Below are positions 16,201 to 26,723 of a stretch of 64,000 nucleotides of DNA, in pieces. The stretch's first letter is position 1. The number at the start of each line of letters is the position of its first letter. This DNA comes from Citrobacter freundii (GTDB lineage: Bacteria; Pseudomonadota; Gammaproteobacteria; Enterobacterales; Enterobacteriaceae), in NCBI RefSeq assembly GCF_029717145.1, contig NZ_CP099222.1, positions 1,674,001-1,738,000 on the forward strand, in the 5' to 3' direction. Both the position numbers and the translations under genes were made by a program. Under the pieces are notes generated by a model that saw only the letters and a list, made by a program, of their open reading frames with translations, searched no databases and was not told the origin of the DNA.

Positions 16201-17499
16201 ATGAGTACACTGATCATTCGTTTATTGTTCTTAACGATTATATTGGCCCCTGTTTCATTACGCGCCGATGAACAGAGCGGAATGCAGCTTGAGCGTGTTG
16301 TCATCGTCAGTCGTCATGGCGTCAGGGCACCGACAAAGTTCACGCCGCTTATGCAGCAAGTCACTCCCGACCGCTGGCCGCAATGGGACGTTCCTCTGGG
16401 GTGGTTGACTCCTCGCGGCGGGGCACTCATTATTGAATTAGGACGGTATCAACGTTTACGCCTGGCGGACAAAGGTCTGCTGGATAATAAAACGTGTCCA
16501 ACGGCAGGGCAGGTCGCGGTCATTGCCGATAGCGATCAACGTACCCGTAAAACGGGTGAAGCATTCCTGGCAGGACTGGCCCCGGAATGTAAAGTACAGG
16601 TTCATTATCAACAAGATAAGTCAAAATCTGATCCCCTTTTTAATCCCATCAAGGCGGGGCAGTGTTCGCTGAACACATCGCAGGTGAAAGAGGCTATCCT
16701 GACCCGGGCTGGCGGAAGTCTTGATGAGTACACGCGCCACTACCAACCCGCATTTCAAGCCCTGGAACGGGTGTTAAATTTCTCCCAGTCAGAAAAGTGT
16801 CAAGCAGCTGGGCAGTCTGCACAGTGTACGCTAACCGACGTCTTACCTGCTGAACTCAAGGTCTCTCCTGAAAATGTATCGTTGTCAGGCTCATGGGGAC
16901 TGGCTTCAACCCTGACGGAAATCTTCCTGCTGCAACAAGCACAAGGGATGTCGCAGGTGGCCTGGGGGCGTATTCATGGCGATAAAGAATGGCGTACATT
17001 ATTAAGTCTGCACAATGCGCAGTTTGACCTTCTGCAGAAAACCCCGGAGGTTGCCCGTAGCAGGGCCACACCGTTACTTGATTTGATACGTACAGCACTC
17101 GTAACACAGGGGCCAACAGAAAATAAATACGCAATTCAGTTGCCCGTCTCTTTGTTGTTTATTGCGGGGCATGACACCAATCTTGCCAATATCAGCGGGG
17201 CATTAGGCCTTAACGTGTCTCTGCCCGGTCAGCCAGATAATACGCCGCCGGGTGGAGAGTTTGTTTTCGAAAGGTGGAAACGGGTCAGCGATCATTCTGA
17301 TTGGGTGCAGGTTTCTTTTATGTATCAGACATTGCAGGAAATGCGTGATATGCAACCTTTGTCGTTGCAATCGCCTCCCGGAAAAATTGTGCTGCCCTTA
17401 GCGGCCTGCGATGAGAAAAATACGCAGGGAATGTGCTCATTAAAAAATTTTTCTGCACTGATTGATTCCGTTCGCGTGTCCGAATGTGCTGAGAAATAA
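16201..17499 (+). CDS. appA: AppA-type periplasmic 6-phytase / acid phosphatase
   Basis: 432-residue histidine acid phosphatase. The signal peptide covers about residues 1-22 (SLRA-DEQ). The catalytic RHGVRAP motif is at 38-44, with H39 the phospho-accepting histidine, and the proton donor pair H324-D325 lies in IAGHDTNLAN. Eight or so cysteines in the mature protein fit periplasmic disulfides. It releases phosphate from phytate or other phosphomonoesters. From memory it is very like Citrobacter braakii phytase along its length, the main pointer to genus. An in-frame GTG at 16189 is possible, but MSTLIIRLL matches the family start and has AGGTGG upstream. E. coli appA sits elsewhere, in the appCB operon region. 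Confidence 0.93.
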   Translation: MSTLIIRLLFLTIILAPVSLRADEQSGMQLERVVIVSRHGVRAPTKFTPLMQQVTPDRWPQWDVPLGWLTPRGGALIIELGRYQRLRLADKGLLDNKTCPTAGQVAVIADSDQRTRKTGEAFLAGLAPECKVQVHYQQDKSKSDPLFNPIKAGQCSLNTSQVKEAILTRAGGSLDEYTRHYQPAFQALERVLNFSQSEKCQAAGQSAQCTLTDVLPAELKVSPENVSLSGSWGLASTLTEIFLLQQAQGMSQVAWGRIHGDKEWRTLLSLHNAQFDLLQKTPEVARSRATPLLDLIRTALVTQGPTENKYAIQLPVSLLFIAGHDTNLANISGALGLNVSLPGQPDNTPPGGEFVFERWKRVSDHSDWVQVSFMYQTLQEMRDMQPLSLQSPPGKIVLPLAACDEKNTQGMCSLKNFSALIDSVRVSECAEK

Positions 17500-17618
17500 T
17501 ATTTTTACTGCATCATTTCGGTCATGTTGAAAATTAAACAATCGGAACCTTTCAATGATAGGGTATCGGTTCGATAATGCTTTAAGGCAGCGTTGTTAGC
17601 GTAATAAGGAGATATACC

Positions 17619-17942
17619 ATGCAGTTTTCGACCACCCCTACTCTGGAAGGGCAAAGCATCGTGGAATACTGCGGTGTGGTAACCGGTGAAGCGATTTTAG
17701 GCGCGAATATCTTCCGCGATTTTTTTGCCGGGATCCGGGACATTGTCGGCGGTCGCTCTGGCTCATACGAAAAAGAGCTGCGCAAAGCGCGTGAAATTGC
17801 CTTTCAGGAACTCGGCGAACAGGCGAAAGCGTTGGGAGCAGATGCGGTCGTTGGTATTGATATTGATTACGAAACTGTGGGTAAAGATGGCAGCATGCTG
17901 ATGGTGAGCGTCAGCGGTACTGCGGTGAAAACTCGCCGATGA
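17619..17942 (+). CDS. ybjQ: YbjQ, UPF0145 (DUF74) family protein
   Basis: 107 residues, the E. coli length. Small soluble YbjQ-family protein with the conserved [19 protein letters not shown] start and a [16 protein letters not shown] segment near residue 75; members form pentamers and some relatives are called putative heavy-metal-binding proteins, without firm biochemistry. An AAGGAG ribosome site precedes the ATG. Its stop overlaps the amiD start by 4 nt (ATGA), so the pair is translationally coupled as in E. coli. Confidence 0.94.
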   Translation: MQFSTTPTLEGQSIVEYCGVVTGEAILGANIFRDFFAGIRDIVGGRSGSYEKELRKAREIAFQELGEQAKALGADAVVGIDIDYETVGKDGSMLMVSVSGTAVKTRR

Positions 17943-18769
17943 AGCGTCTGTTATGGCTGCTGGCATTTGCCGTGTTACTGACGGGCTGTGCGCGCGAGTC
18001 AGGTATTGTTGACAAAGACGGGTATCAACTGGATACCCGACGCCAGGCGCAGGCGGCATATCCACGCATTAAAGTGCTGGTAATTCACTACACGGCTGAT
18101 GATTTTGACTCATCGCTGGCCACGCTGACGGATAAAAACGTCAGCTCGCACTATCTGATCCCGGCAGTACCACCGCTGCACGGCGGCAAGCCGCGGATCT
18201 GGCAGCTGGTCCCGGAAAAGGATCTGGCCTGGCATGCAGGGATCAGCTTCTGGCGAGGCGCTACGCGGATTAACGACACGTCGATTGGAATTGAACTGGA
18301 AAACCGTGGTTGGCAAAAATCAGCGGGCGTGAAATATTTTTCGCCATTTGAAGCGACGCAGATCCAGGCGTTGATCCCGCTGGCAAAGGACATTATTGCC
18401 CGCTACGACATCAAGGCGCAGAACGTGGTAGCGCATGCGGATATTGCTCCGCAGCGTAAAGACGATCCCGGCCCGCTGTTTCCGTGGCGTGAACTGGCGG
18501 CGCAGGGTATTGGCGCCTGGCCGGATGCTCAGCGCGTCGCGTTTTATCTTGGCGGACGCGCACCCCATACGCCGGTGGACACCGCATCGTTACTTGATTT
18601 GCTGTCGCGCTACGGCTACGAGGTGAAACCGGACTTGACGCCGCGTGAACAGCAGCGGGTGATTATGGCGTTCCAGATGCACTTCCGCCCGGCGTTGTGG
18701 AACGGCGTGGCGGATGCCGAAACGCAGGCCATTGCCGAAGCGCTACTGGAGAAATACGGGCAAGGTTAA
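17939..18769 (+). CDS. amiD: N-acetylmuramoyl-L-alanine amidase AmiD
   Basis: 276 residues, the E. coli length. An outer-membrane lipoprotein: the lipobox LTGC puts the acylated cysteine at residue 17. An Amidase_2 zinc domain runs from about residue 45 ([12 protein letters not shown]), with further ligand histidines in WHAGIS and VVAHADIAP, and a C-terminal peptidoglycan-binding helical domain follows after about 195. It cleaves the amide bond between MurNAc or anhydro-MurNAc and the stem peptide in cell-wall turnover. Convergent with ybjS: both stops lie in one TTAA. Confidence 0.96.
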   Translation: MKRLLWLLAFAVLLTGCARESGIVDKDGYQLDTRRQAQAAYPRIKVLVIHYTADDFDSSLATLTDKNVSSHYLIPAVPPLHGGKPRIWQLVPEKDLAWHAGISFWRGATRINDTSIGIELENRGWQKSAGVKYFSPFEATQIQALIPLAKDIIARYDIKAQNVVAHADIAPQRKDDPGPLFPWRELAAQGIGAWPDAQRVAFYLGGRAPHTPVDTASLLDLLSRYGYEVKPDLTPREQQRVIMAFQMHFRPALWNGVADAETQAIAEALLEKYGQG

Positions 18770-19779
18770 CGCGGCAGCTTACCGTGGTCGCGCAGCCAGG
18801 CCGCGGTACGCTCAATCCCTTCATCCAGCGTCACGACAGGCTGATAACCCAGCTCTTCCTGGGCGCGGGTGGTGTCCAGCGTAAAGTCAAAATTGAGCTT
18901 TGAGACACCGTAGTGTGTGAGCTTGGGTTCTTTTGCCGATTTATTCCCCAGACGCTCCATGCTGCGGGCAATCATGTCCAGCATTGGATAAGGCACGGAG
19001 CGGATGCGGCAATCAATATTCAGTTCGTCAATCAGCTTCTGCACGATGCTGCGCAGCGTGCGATGCTCACCGTTGGTAATGTTATACACGCGACCTGATG
19101 GCAGATTGTCACAGGCTTCCTGACTTGCCAGCCACATCGCGTGAATCGCATTTTCATAGTAGGTCATATCCACCAGTGCGCTGCCGCCGTGTGGGAGCAG
19201 GACGCTGCCATAGTGATGCATCATGTGCGCCAGGCGGGGGATAAAAACTTTATCATGCGGGCCAAACAGGCTCTGCGGACGTAGTACCGTAAAGCGAGTT
19301 TGCGGATTGGCCTGGGCTAACAGCGCAATCACGTCTTCGCCGGCTGCTTTACTGCGGGCGAATTCGTTGGCGAAGCGGTGTGGGCGAAAGTCCTCTTTGA
19401 TATCGCGATGGTGGTGATAATCAAAATAGAGCGACGGAGAGGAGATATGAATAAAGTTACGCACGCCCCAGGCAACCGACCACTCGCCCAGACGGCGGGT
19501 GGCGCGGACGTTAGCCAGGTCAAAGGCTTCCTGTGTTCCCCACGGCGAGGTAAAACTGGAACAGTGCCACAGCGTGTCGATGCCTGCGAGCATCACTTTT
19601 GCTTGCGAAGAGACCAGCTCGGTCAAATCCGCATGCACAAATTCTGCGCCCATTTTCTCCAGCAACTTACCCATCGCTTCGTTGCGACCGGTAGCTCTGA
19701 CGCTGATGCCTTTCTTGCGTAAAAACTCAACCGCGTTTCGGCCTAAGCCGCTGGTGGCTCCGGTAACCAGTACCTTCAT
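18766..19779 (-). CDS. ybjS: YbjS, NAD(P)-dependent epimerase/dehydratase family
   Basis: 337 residues, the E. coli length. Extended short-chain dehydrogenase: the Rossmann motif [10 protein letters not shown] begins at residue 7 and a catalytic Y-x3-K-like motif is replaced by [10 protein letters not shown] near residue 140, so the active site needs care. Function is unproven; the closest well-known relatives act on nucleotide sugars or sterols. Follows ybjT with a 98-nt gap and shares the strand of the poxB-ltaE-ybjT genes. Confidence 0.93.
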   Translation of the reverse strand: MKVLVTGATSGLGRNAVEFLRKKGISVRATGRNEAMGKLLEKMGAEFVHADLTELVSSQAKVMLAGIDTLWHCSSFTSPWGTQEAFDLANVRATRRLGEWSVAWGVRNFIHISSPSLYFDYHHHRDIKEDFRPHRFANEFARSKAAGEDVIALLAQANPQTRFTVLRPQSLFGPHDKVFIPRLAHMMHHYGSVLLPHGGSALVDMTYYENAIHAMWLASQEACDNLPSGRVYNITNGEHRTLRSIVQKLIDELNIDCRIRSVPYPMLDMIARSMERLGNKSAKEPKLTHYGVSKLNFDFTLDTTRAQEELGYQPVVTLDEGIERTAAWLRDHGKLPR

Positions 19780-19877
19780 ATCAATCCGCTGTGTTTAATA
19801 GAACTTCGTGCGCATTCTTCCGTGAATTACGCCTGTATGCAATGGGAAACATGAAAGAATACAGCCTCTTTTTGTCT

Positions 19878-21308
19878 TTAGTCTGTGATTTGTTCTGCAA
19901 GTTTGGCGATACGCTTTGCCATCCCCCTGAAAATAAACAGGTGAGCCGGGATCATCAGCAGCCAGTAGAACAGACCGGGCATACCGTGCGGGTGCCACCA
20001 GGCGCGGACGTCAATGCGACGGCGATCGCCTTTATCTTCCAGGGTAAAACTCAGACGACCGAGTCCTGGCGCCTTCATACCAAATAACAGTGTTAGCTGC
20101 TTTTCCGGTTCGACGATAATGACCTTCCAGCTATCCACGGTATCGCCGACCTGTAAAAGCGGACGCTCCGGCCGACCTTTTGCCAGTTTATGCCCCACCA
20201 GCAGATCCATGGCTGCGCGCGTTTTCCACAGAATATTGCCAAAGAAATAGCCCTCTTTGCCGCCGAGGCGATTCACCACTTGCCACAGCGCCTTCAGGCT
20301 GGCGGATGTCTCGACGCTAAACCCGGCCTGTTTGGCGAAATAGCCGTATTCCGGTCGCCAGCGGGCAAAGGCCTGCGCGTCGTATCCCCACTCGCTGGAG
20401 TCGACCAGTTTCTCTTCTTCCTTCAGCGTGCTGCGTACCGCATCGTCAAAGGCGATGAGCTTTTGGGGGATCAATGCCCTCAGTTCGGTGTCATCGGCCA
20501 GCAGATCGTGTTTCAGGCCCTGTATCAGCGCCTGGGCGGTCGTCGGTGGAACCGAGGTGATCACATTTAAAAACCACACTGAAATCCAGCGGGTCGGGAA
20601 AGGGATAGGGATAAGCAGGCGATGCTTGCCGCTGACCGCCATAAAATGTTCGAACTGCTCTTGATAGCTTAATACCTGCGGCCCCGCCGCTTCGAGTACG
20701 CGGTGGCCGTTTGCCGGGTGCGCCAGCAGCGCAACTAAATAGTACAGCAAGTTCTCCAGCGCAATCGGTGTGGTACGCGATCGTACCCAGCGCGGTGGGG
20801 TGAGTACCGGCAGGTTGTAGACCATATCACGCATCACCTCAAAGGCCGCAGAGCCCGCGCCGACGATAATACCCGCCCGTAACTCCGTAACCGGGATGCC
20901 AGATTCGCGCAACGTGTCAGCCGTTATCTGCCGTGCGCGCAGGTGATCGGACTGTTCATGCTTGGGGGCCTGTAAGGAACTCAGGAAAATCAGCTGGTTG
21001 ACGGGCGTATGGCGCAGGGCGTCGCGGACATTCTGCGCCACCTGACGCTCGTGGGCGATAAAATCACCGCCTTCACCCATCCCGTGCACCAGGTAATAGA
21101 CCGTATCAACGTCGGCCAGCAGCGGCGTCAGGGTATCTGGTTCGTTTAAATCAACCTTATGACAACTGACGCCGGGCAGTTGCTGTTTGTCCAGTCGCTC
21201 GATGCGACGTGCCGCCGCCAGTACCTGATGCCCTTGCTGGCTGAGCGCTTTTACCAGATGTTGACCAATGTAACCACTGGCGCCAAGTACCAAAATCCGT
21301 TGCGGCAC
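19878..21308 (-). CDS. ybjT: YbjT, NAD(P)-binding protein with DUF2867 domain
   Basis: 476 residues, the E. coli length. The N-terminal atypical SDR domain has [11 protein letters not shown] at residues 9-19; a C-terminal DUF2867 (START-like) domain follows from about 330 ([18 protein letters not shown]) and there is a hydrophobic segment near the end ([16 protein letters not shown]). Function unknown. It lies 10 nt after ltaE, in the conserved poxB-ltaE-ybjT operon. Confidence 0.94.
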   Translation of the reverse strand: MPQRILVLGASGYIGQHLVKALSQQGHQVLAAARRIERLDKQQLPGVSCHKVDLNEPDTLTPLLADVDTVYYLVHGMGEGGDFIAHERQVAQNVRDALRHTPVNQLIFLSSLQAPKHEQSDHLRARQITADTLRESGIPVTELRAGIIVGAGSAAFEVMRDMVYNLPVLTPPRWVRSRTTPIALENLLYYLVALLAHPANGHRVLEAAGPQVLSYQEQFEHFMAVSGKHRLLIPIPFPTRWISVWFLNVITSVPPTTAQALIQGLKHDLLADDTELRALIPQKLIAFDDAVRSTLKEEEKLVDSSEWGYDAQAFARWRPEYGYFAKQAGFSVETSASLKALWQVVNRLGGKEGYFFGNILWKTRAAMDLLVGHKLAKGRPERPLLQVGDTVDSWKVIIVEPEKQLTLLFGMKAPGLGRLSFTLEDKGDRRRIDVRAWWHPHGMPGLFYWLLMIPAHLFIFRGMAKRIAKLAEQITD

Positions 21309-21318
21309 GCCGGTCTCC

Positions 21319-22326
21319 TTAGCGGTTTAAAAAAGCACGCCAGTGAGCGGCGACTTCAGCAAGTTGTTCACGTGAAACGTCCAGATGCATCACCAGACGC
21401 ACAATCGGCGAGGCGTTAATCAGCACGTCTTTAGATTTCATGTACTCGCCCAGCGCAGCAGCGTGTTCTTCACCCACGCGGACAAACAGCATATTGGTGT
21501 CGTGACGCATAACGTCGGCACCCGCTTCACGCAATTGTTCTGCCATCCAGGCGGCGTTGTCGTGATCACTTTGCAAACGCGCCACGTTATTTTTGAGCGC
21601 ATACAGCCCGGCAGCCGCCAGAATACCGGCCTGGCGCATACCGCCGCCGGTCATCTTGCGCCAGCGAATCGCACGTTTGATGTAATCATGGCTGCCGACC
21701 AGCAGTGACCCGACCGGCGTCCCCAGCCCTTTGGAGAGGCAAATGGTGAACGAGTCACAATATTGGGTGACGTCCTTAAGCTCACAACCGTAGGCGACGA
21801 TGGCGTTAAAAATACGCGCGCCGTCAACGTGCAGCGCCAGATTTCGTTCGCGGGTGAATTCCCAGGCCTCCTTCAAATACTCACGCGGCAGCACTTTGCC
21901 GTTATGGGTGTTTTCCAGACTGAGCAGGCGGGTACGGGCAAAATGAATATCGTCGGCTTTGATTTTAGCGGCGACTTTGTCCAGCGGCAGCGTGCCATCC
22001 GGCGCGGCGTCGATAGGCTGTGGCTGAATGCTGCCGAGCACCGCGGCACCACCGGCTTCGTATAAATAGTTATGCGCGCCCTGGCCTGCGATGTACTCCT
22101 CGCCGCGCTGACAGTGGCTGAGCAGCGCCACCAGATTTGCCTGGGTGCCGGTCGGTAAGAAAATAGCCGCTTCTTTACCAGAAAGTTCAGCGGCATACTG
22201 CTGAAGGGCATTGACGGTAGGGTCGTCGCCGTAGACGTCGTCCCCGACCGGGGCCGCCATCATCTCTTCCAGCATGGCGCGACTCGGGCGGGTGACAGTA
22301 TCACTACGTAGGTCGATCACGGGCAT
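21319..22326 (-). CDS. ltaE: Low-specificity L-threonine aldolase LtaE
   Basis: 335 residues as drawn; E. coli LtaE is 333, and a GTG two codons in (22320) would give the same length, so the start is ambiguous by two codons. PLP-dependent fold-type I enzyme splitting L-threonine and allo-threonine to glycine and acetaldehyde. The PLP lysine is K199 in CLSKGLG, and the cofactor-contact aspartate lies in LHVDGARI. It sits between poxB (30 nt upstream) and ybjT (10 nt downstream) in a likely operon. Confidence 0.96.
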   Translation of the reverse strand: MPVIDLRSDTVTRPSRAMLEEMMAAPVGDDVYGDDPTVNALQQYAAELSGKEAAIFLPTGTQANLVALLSHCQRGEEYIAGQGAHNYLYEAGGAAVLGSIQPQPIDAAPDGTLPLDKVAAKIKADDIHFARTRLLSLENTHNGKVLPREYLKEAWEFTRERNLALHVDGARIFNAIVAYGCELKDVTQYCDSFTICLSKGLGTPVGSLLVGSHDYIKRAIRWRKMTGGGMRQAGILAAAGLYALKNNVARLQSDHDNAAWMAEQLREAGADVMRHDTNMLFVRVGEEHAAALGEYMKSKDVLINASPIVRLVMHLDVSREQLAEVAAHWRAFLNR

Positions 22327-22356
22327 TCCTTTTTAAGTGAGGTAATGCCCACTGTT

Positions 22357-24075
22357 TTACCTTAGCCAGTTGGTTTTCGCCAGTTCGATCACTTCATCAC
22401 CGCGTCCGCTGATGATAGCGCGCAGCATATACAGGCTGAAACCCTTCGCTTGTTCGAGTTTGATTTGCGGCGGTATGGCGAGCTCTTCTTTCGCGACCAC
22501 CACGTCGACCAGCACCGGGCCATCAATCGACAGCGCTCTTTGCAGCGCCTCATCGACGTCCGACGATTTTTCCACTCGGATACCGGTGATCCCGCAGGCT
22601 TCGGCAATGCGGGCAAAGTTGGTGTCGTGCAGTTCCGTTCCGTCGGTCAGATACCCACCGGCCTTCATCTCCATTGCGACAAAGCCCAGCACGCTGTTAT
22701 TGAACACGATGATTTTCACCGGCAGCTTCATCTGCACCACCGAAAGAAAATCGCCCATCAGCATGCTGAAGCCGCCGTCGCCGCACATGGCGACCACCTG
22801 GCGTCCGGGTTCCGTTGCCTGTGCACCCAGCGCCTGCGGCATGGCGTTCGCCATCGACCCGTGATTAAACGACCCGAGCAGGCGGCGCTTGCCGTTCATT
22901 TTCAGATAGCGCGCGGCCCACACCGTGGGGGTGCCGACATCGCAGGTAAAGATGGCGTCATCAGCGGCGAAGTGGCTGATTTGCCGCGCCAGATACTGCG
23001 GGTGAATGGCTTTTTCGCTGGGTTTGGCTAAATCATCCAGTCCTTTGCGCGCATCGCGATAATCACTCAGGGCTTTATCGAGGAATTTGCGGTCGGTTTT
23101 TTCTTCTACGAGCGGCAGCAGGGCACGCAGCGTGGCTTTGATATCTCCAACGAGCGCCATATCCACCTTGCTGTGCGCACCAATGCTTGCCGGATTGATA
23201 TCAATCTGAATAATTTTGGCGTCGGTGGGGTAGAAGGGGCGGTAGGGGAACTGGGTGCCCAGTAAAAGCAGCGTGTCGGCATTCATCATGGTATGAAAAC
23301 CGGATGAAAAACCGATCAGTCCGGTCATACCCACATCGTAGGGGTTGTCATATTCGACGTGCTCTTTGCCGCGCAGGGCGTGGACAATCGGCGCTTTGAT
23401 TTTTGCGGCAAACTCCACCAGCTCTTTGTGCGCACCCGCGCAACCACTGCCGCACATCAGCGCAATGTTGCTGGAATAGCGCAGCAGCTGCGCCAGTTTT
23501 CTCATCTCTTCTTCCGCCGGGGTAACCACCGGTAACGGCGCATGATACCAGTGCGTGTTGGCACTTTCCGGCGCGGCTTTCAGCGCAACATCGCCCGGGA
23601 GCACGACGACTGACACACCGCGGTTTAACACCGCTTTGCGCATGGCAATCGCCAGCACCTGTGGGATCTGTTCAGGGCTGGAAACCAGCTCGCAATAGTG
23701 GCTACATTCGCGGAACAACTCTTGCGGGTGGGTCTCCTGAAAATAGCCGCTGCCAATTTCACTGGAGGGGATATGTGCGGCAATCGCCAGCACTGGGACA
23801 TGGTTGCGGTGGCAATCAAACAGGCCGTTAATCAGGTGCAAGTTTCCCGGTCCACATGAACCGGCACACACCGCCAGTTCACCGGTCAGTTGCGCTTCCG
23901 CGCCTGCGGCGAAGGCGGCAACTTCTTCATGCCGGGTTGGCATCCAGTCGATCGTTCCCATGCGATTGAGACTGTCACTAAGACCATTCAGTGAATCACC
24001 CGTTACGCCCCAAATACGTTTCACACCAGCCTGTTCAAGCGTTTTAGCAATAAAAGCGGCAACCGTTTGTTTCAT
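22357..24075 (-). CDS. poxB: Pyruvate dehydrogenase (quinone) PoxB
   Basis: 572 residues, the E. coli length. Peripheral membrane flavoenzyme oxidising pyruvate to acetate and CO2 and passing electrons to ubiquinone. The N-terminal ThDP Pyr domain has the catalytic glutamate in TRHEEVAAF, the central part is the FAD domain, and the C-terminal PP domain has the thiamine motif [12 protein letters not shown] ending in FNN. The last ~20 residues form the membrane-binding amphipathic helix. In E. coli it is RpoS-dependent. The ATG has an AAGGAGA ribosome site. Downstream of it in E. coli comes hcr; here four accessory genes intervene upstream. Confidence 0.97.
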   Translation of the reverse strand: MKQTVAAFIAKTLEQAGVKRIWGVTGDSLNGLSDSLNRMGTIDWMPTRHEEVAAFAAGAEAQLTGELAVCAGSCGPGNLHLINGLFDCHRNHVPVLAIAAHIPSSEIGSGYFQETHPQELFRECSHYCELVSSPEQIPQVLAIAMRKAVLNRGVSVVVLPGDVALKAAPESANTHWYHAPLPVVTPAEEEMRKLAQLLRYSSNIALMCGSGCAGAHKELVEFAAKIKAPIVHALRGKEHVEYDNPYDVGMTGLIGFSSGFHTMMNADTLLLLGTQFPYRPFYPTDAKIIQIDINPASIGAHSKVDMALVGDIKATLRALLPLVEEKTDRKFLDKALSDYRDARKGLDDLAKPSEKAIHPQYLARQISHFAADDAIFTCDVGTPTVWAARYLKMNGKRRLLGSFNHGSMANAMPQALGAQATEPGRQVVAMCGDGGFSMLMGDFLSVVQMKLPVKIIVFNNSVLGFVAMEMKAGGYLTDGTELHDTNFARIAEACGITGIRVEKSSDVDEALQRALSIDGPVLVDVVVAKEELAIPPQIKLEQAKGFSLYMLRAIISGRGDEVIELAKTNWLR

Positions 24076-24226
24076 GGTTTTCCATCTCCTTTAATGTGAT
24101 ACCGGTTACAAGTTTAGATGAAGATAATAGTTATGCTTCTCATTACCCCTTATTTTCGGCAGCTTACATTTGACGAAGATAACGCGTAGCTTGACTGTGG
24201 ACATGGCAAACAAGGAACGAATTCAA

Positions 24227-24661
24227 ATGGTTAGGAACTTATTAAATGCAGTAAATCGCATGCTGACGCATGAGGACTTTGGCAAGTTTTTGTTACGCCT
24301 GGCGGTGGGGGGACTGATGCTGTTTCACGGTCTGCATAAACTGTTTGCCGGAATTGATGGCATTAGCGGCATGCTAATAGCGAAAGGTTTTCCGGGTTTC
24401 ATTGCCTATGGCGTTTTGCTTGGCGAGGTGCTGGCACCGTGCCTGATTATTCTCGGCATTCTGACGCGTCCGGCTGCATTAGGGTTGGCATTCACTATGG
24501 TTGTCGCGTGGCTGATGGTTGGAATGGGTGAAACCTGGTCGCTGGATAAAACCGGCGCATGGGCTATTGAAAGTCTGGTGTATTTCTTTATTGGCGCACT
24601 GGCGGTGGCATTTTTGGGTGCCGGAAAATACGCATTGGGCGGTCAGTCGGCCTGGCGCTAG
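24227..24661 (+). CDS. DoxX-family inner-membrane protein
   Basis: 144 residues from MVRNLLNAVN with AAGGA 10 nt upstream; two earlier in-frame ATGs have no ribosome site. Four hydrophobic helices (roughly 20-35, 50-70, 78-95, 110-128) and the GGLMLFHGLHKLFAGIDGI start are typical of the DoxX family, including E. coli YphA and YqjF. Members are proposed redox or quinone-linked membrane proteins; the role here is unknown. Divergent from poxB, with no counterpart at this place in E. coli. Confidence 0.85.
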   Translation: MVRNLLNAVNRMLTHEDFGKFLLRLAVGGLMLFHGLHKLFAGIDGISGMLIAKGFPGFIAYGVLLGEVLAPCLIILGILTRPAALGLAFTMVVAWLMVGMGETWSLDKTGAWAIESLVYFFIGALAVAFLGAGKYALGGQSAWR

Positions 24662-24683
24662 TTTGCCATCGGACGACAAATGC

Positions 24684-24719
24684 GGAGGCGACAACGTAGT
24701 TACATTGCTGCTCGCCTCC
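24684..24719. terminator. Hairpin between the convergent DoxX and YdhS-like genes
   Basis: GGAGGCGA (24684-24691) and TCGCCTCC (24712-24719) form a perfect 8-bp stem with a 20-nt loop in the 74-nt gap between two convergent genes. There is no strong T tract, so it may be a weak bidirectional terminator. Confidence 0.5.
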
Positions 24720-24735
24720 TGATTCTATCAGGTCG

Positions 24736-26352
24736 TTAGTCTTCCTCGTTACGGTCCCAGCGTTTTCGCCGACGTCCCACCGTGCCTTGTGTCAGGGCGT
24801 TTGCCATCGCTGCGCCGATTTCAGCGCTGACGACCAGACCCTGAATAAAAGGGCGGTCGTGCATTAGCCATGGCAGCCCGCCAAAGGCGATGCGACCACA
24901 GGCATCCTTTGGCGCACGTAGCGTATAATTTTCGCTGATATCCGGGATCTCGTCACCACAGGCGAGGAGTTGATGGCGCAACGTGGGGAACGGGATATCT
25001 TTGCTCTTCAGCGCTTTTTGCCCTCGGGCATCAATAAACACATCAAATTCGCTACGCTGATTGTTGTGGTAGATAACCGTCATACCTTGCTCATTTTGGC
25101 GTTGATAATCTGAGCCCAGCGCGAGGATTTCAATTAACCCGGCCTCATGCAGCGCCAGCAGGCGGCGAATGGATTCCGAAGGGATCGCCGCATAGTTATC
25201 GATAAACACGCGTGCCAGACCGTGCTTGAAGCGTTCTCTGTCGCCATCGTCAAGATGAGGCACGACCTGTTCGATGACCTCATGCAGCCGCAGCAGGGTA
25301 TAGCGCCACGTGACGGTGCGTTGCTCCCGCTTGTTGCGTTCGACTTCCTGCAGGTTGCGTTTCGCCCAATCAAAAGCATTGTGCTGAATTCGGTCAGCAA
25401 AATAGATGTCAGAAAACGTATCTGCCGTCGGCGTCTCAAGCGCTATCTGCTGGCTCCACTGCGGTGCCGCGTCTTGCAGTTGTTTGACGATAAGCGAGAA
25501 GAGGCGATCCAGTAATCCGCGTTGACCCTGTTCAATGACGTGTTCAATCGCCTGACCGGTGGCGATGTTCAGCGGTTCATAAGGGAGAGGGCAGTAAAAA
25601 TTGGCCTCCGGCAGCACACCGCTGCGTGACATCAGAGTCAACTTCAGGCTTTGACTACCGGGTTTGCGCGTAAAATGGAGGGTGTTATCAGCATCGGTGG
25701 TGAAGGCGCCATGTTGACTGACCACGGCTACTGCCGCATCGATAGCGCTTAACGACGTACCCAGAATGCCCACTCTGCAGGCGTTAATTTGTGCGTCCAT
25801 CAGGCCGGTCCACGGGCTGGGGAAAAACTCACGTGGTGTGTCGTCTCCCTCAGGCCACAGATGGCCGGTGGCGATAACTGCAAAATCCACCTCGACAGGT
25901 TGTGGTGCGTGGTTTACCCACAACGTAACACCCTGCGGGTTTGCGCGCAGATCGGTGACTTCGCTGGACTCATGAACACAAACCTCAAAACCGGACTCAC
26001 GGGCTTTATCGACAATGGCTAAAAAGCGATCGCGAAAATAGTCGCCAAGGATCACGCGGGGTAAAAATTGCCGTTCATGCAATGACGTGCGTTCTATACC
26101 AAATTGTGTCAGGTAGTCATCGCTTTGGTTTTGTAGCCACGTCAGATAGGTGATGTAAATCGGCGGGATTTCAATACTGGCAATATTCGCCAACATATGG
26201 TCCGCGTTATTGTCGTTGTTGTAAGGCATGCCCACACCCGCTTCTTCCGCTTGCTCGTAGAGCTGCACGGTCATCGGTTCACCGCGTTCAATCAGGGCAT
26301 GGAAGGTATAGATTCCAGTGGGGCCGACGCCGACGATGGCCACTTTTTTCAT
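24736..26352 (-). CDS. FAD/NAD(P)-binding protein, YdhS-like
   Basis: 538 residues. Begins with the dinucleotide-binding motif VGVGPTGIYTF (GxGxxG, residues 8-13), and has a second nucleotide-binding segment near residue 195 (VGILGTSLSAIDAAVA) and an ATGHLWP motif. This matches the FAD-NAD(P)-binding family (PF13454) and, from memory, E. coli YdhS along its length (VERNKREQRTVTWRY, FIDNYAAIPSESIRRLLAL). YdhS is normally at another locus, so this is either a paralogue or a moved copy. Substrate unknown; soluble flavoprotein oxidoreductase is the best guess. AAGGAT precedes the start. Confidence 0.85.
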   Translation of the reverse strand: MKKVAIVGVGPTGIYTFHALIERGEPMTVQLYEQAEEAGVGMPYNNDNNADHMLANIASIEIPPIYITYLTWLQNQSDDYLTQFGIERTSLHERQFLPRVILGDYFRDRFLAIVDKARESGFEVCVHESSEVTDLRANPQGVTLWVNHAPQPVEVDFAVIATGHLWPEGDDTPREFFPSPWTGLMDAQINACRVGILGTSLSAIDAAVAVVSQHGAFTTDADNTLHFTRKPGSQSLKLTLMSRSGVLPEANFYCPLPYEPLNIATGQAIEHVIEQGQRGLLDRLFSLIVKQLQDAAPQWSQQIALETPTADTFSDIYFADRIQHNAFDWAKRNLQEVERNKREQRTVTWRYTLLRLHEVIEQVVPHLDDGDRERFKHGLARVFIDNYAAIPSESIRRLLALHEAGLIEILALGSDYQRQNEQGMTVIYHNNQRSEFDVFIDARGQKALKSKDIPFPTLRHQLLACGDEIPDISENYTLRAPKDACGRIAFGGLPWLMHDRPFIQGLVVSAEIGAAMANALTQGTVGRRRKRWDRNEED

Positions 26353-26652
26353 GGGGATCCTTTTTTGAAAAGCTCGACGATGGTCGGGGATATTGATTAG
26401 TTTGTGAATGTTAATTGTGGTTGAAAAATTGAGGGGGAAATGTTTATGCTCGCCTTTTTGAGACTACGATCCCCACACAGATTCACCAATTTCTCAGTAA
26501 CCTGTTAAAAATAAAAGTCTTTACGCCATAGGTTATGTACCTAACCGCGTACCAGCACGCCTGCGCTGAATTTGAGCGACAAGGGGTGGCCGGTGCCCGG
26601 GTTTGATACCGAAGTTGGCGGTGAAAGCGGCGGTATCAGGGCTCATCCCCGA

Positions 26653-26723
26653 GTAGCCCGGACGAGGTGCATCAGTACCGACTCCGGGGACGTTCCCGGC
26701 GTCACTTCGTTCGGCCGGGCTAC
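26653..26723. repeat. Nested palindromic element (BIME/REP-like)
   Basis: GTAGCCCGG at 26653-26661 and CCGGGCTAC at 26715-26723 are perfect inverted ends of a 71-bp unit. Inside it a second dyad, CCGGG (26684-26688) with CCCGG (26695-26699), lies at the centre. The organisation resembles enterobacterial intergenic palindromic elements, but the exact class is not one I can name. Confidence 0.6.
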
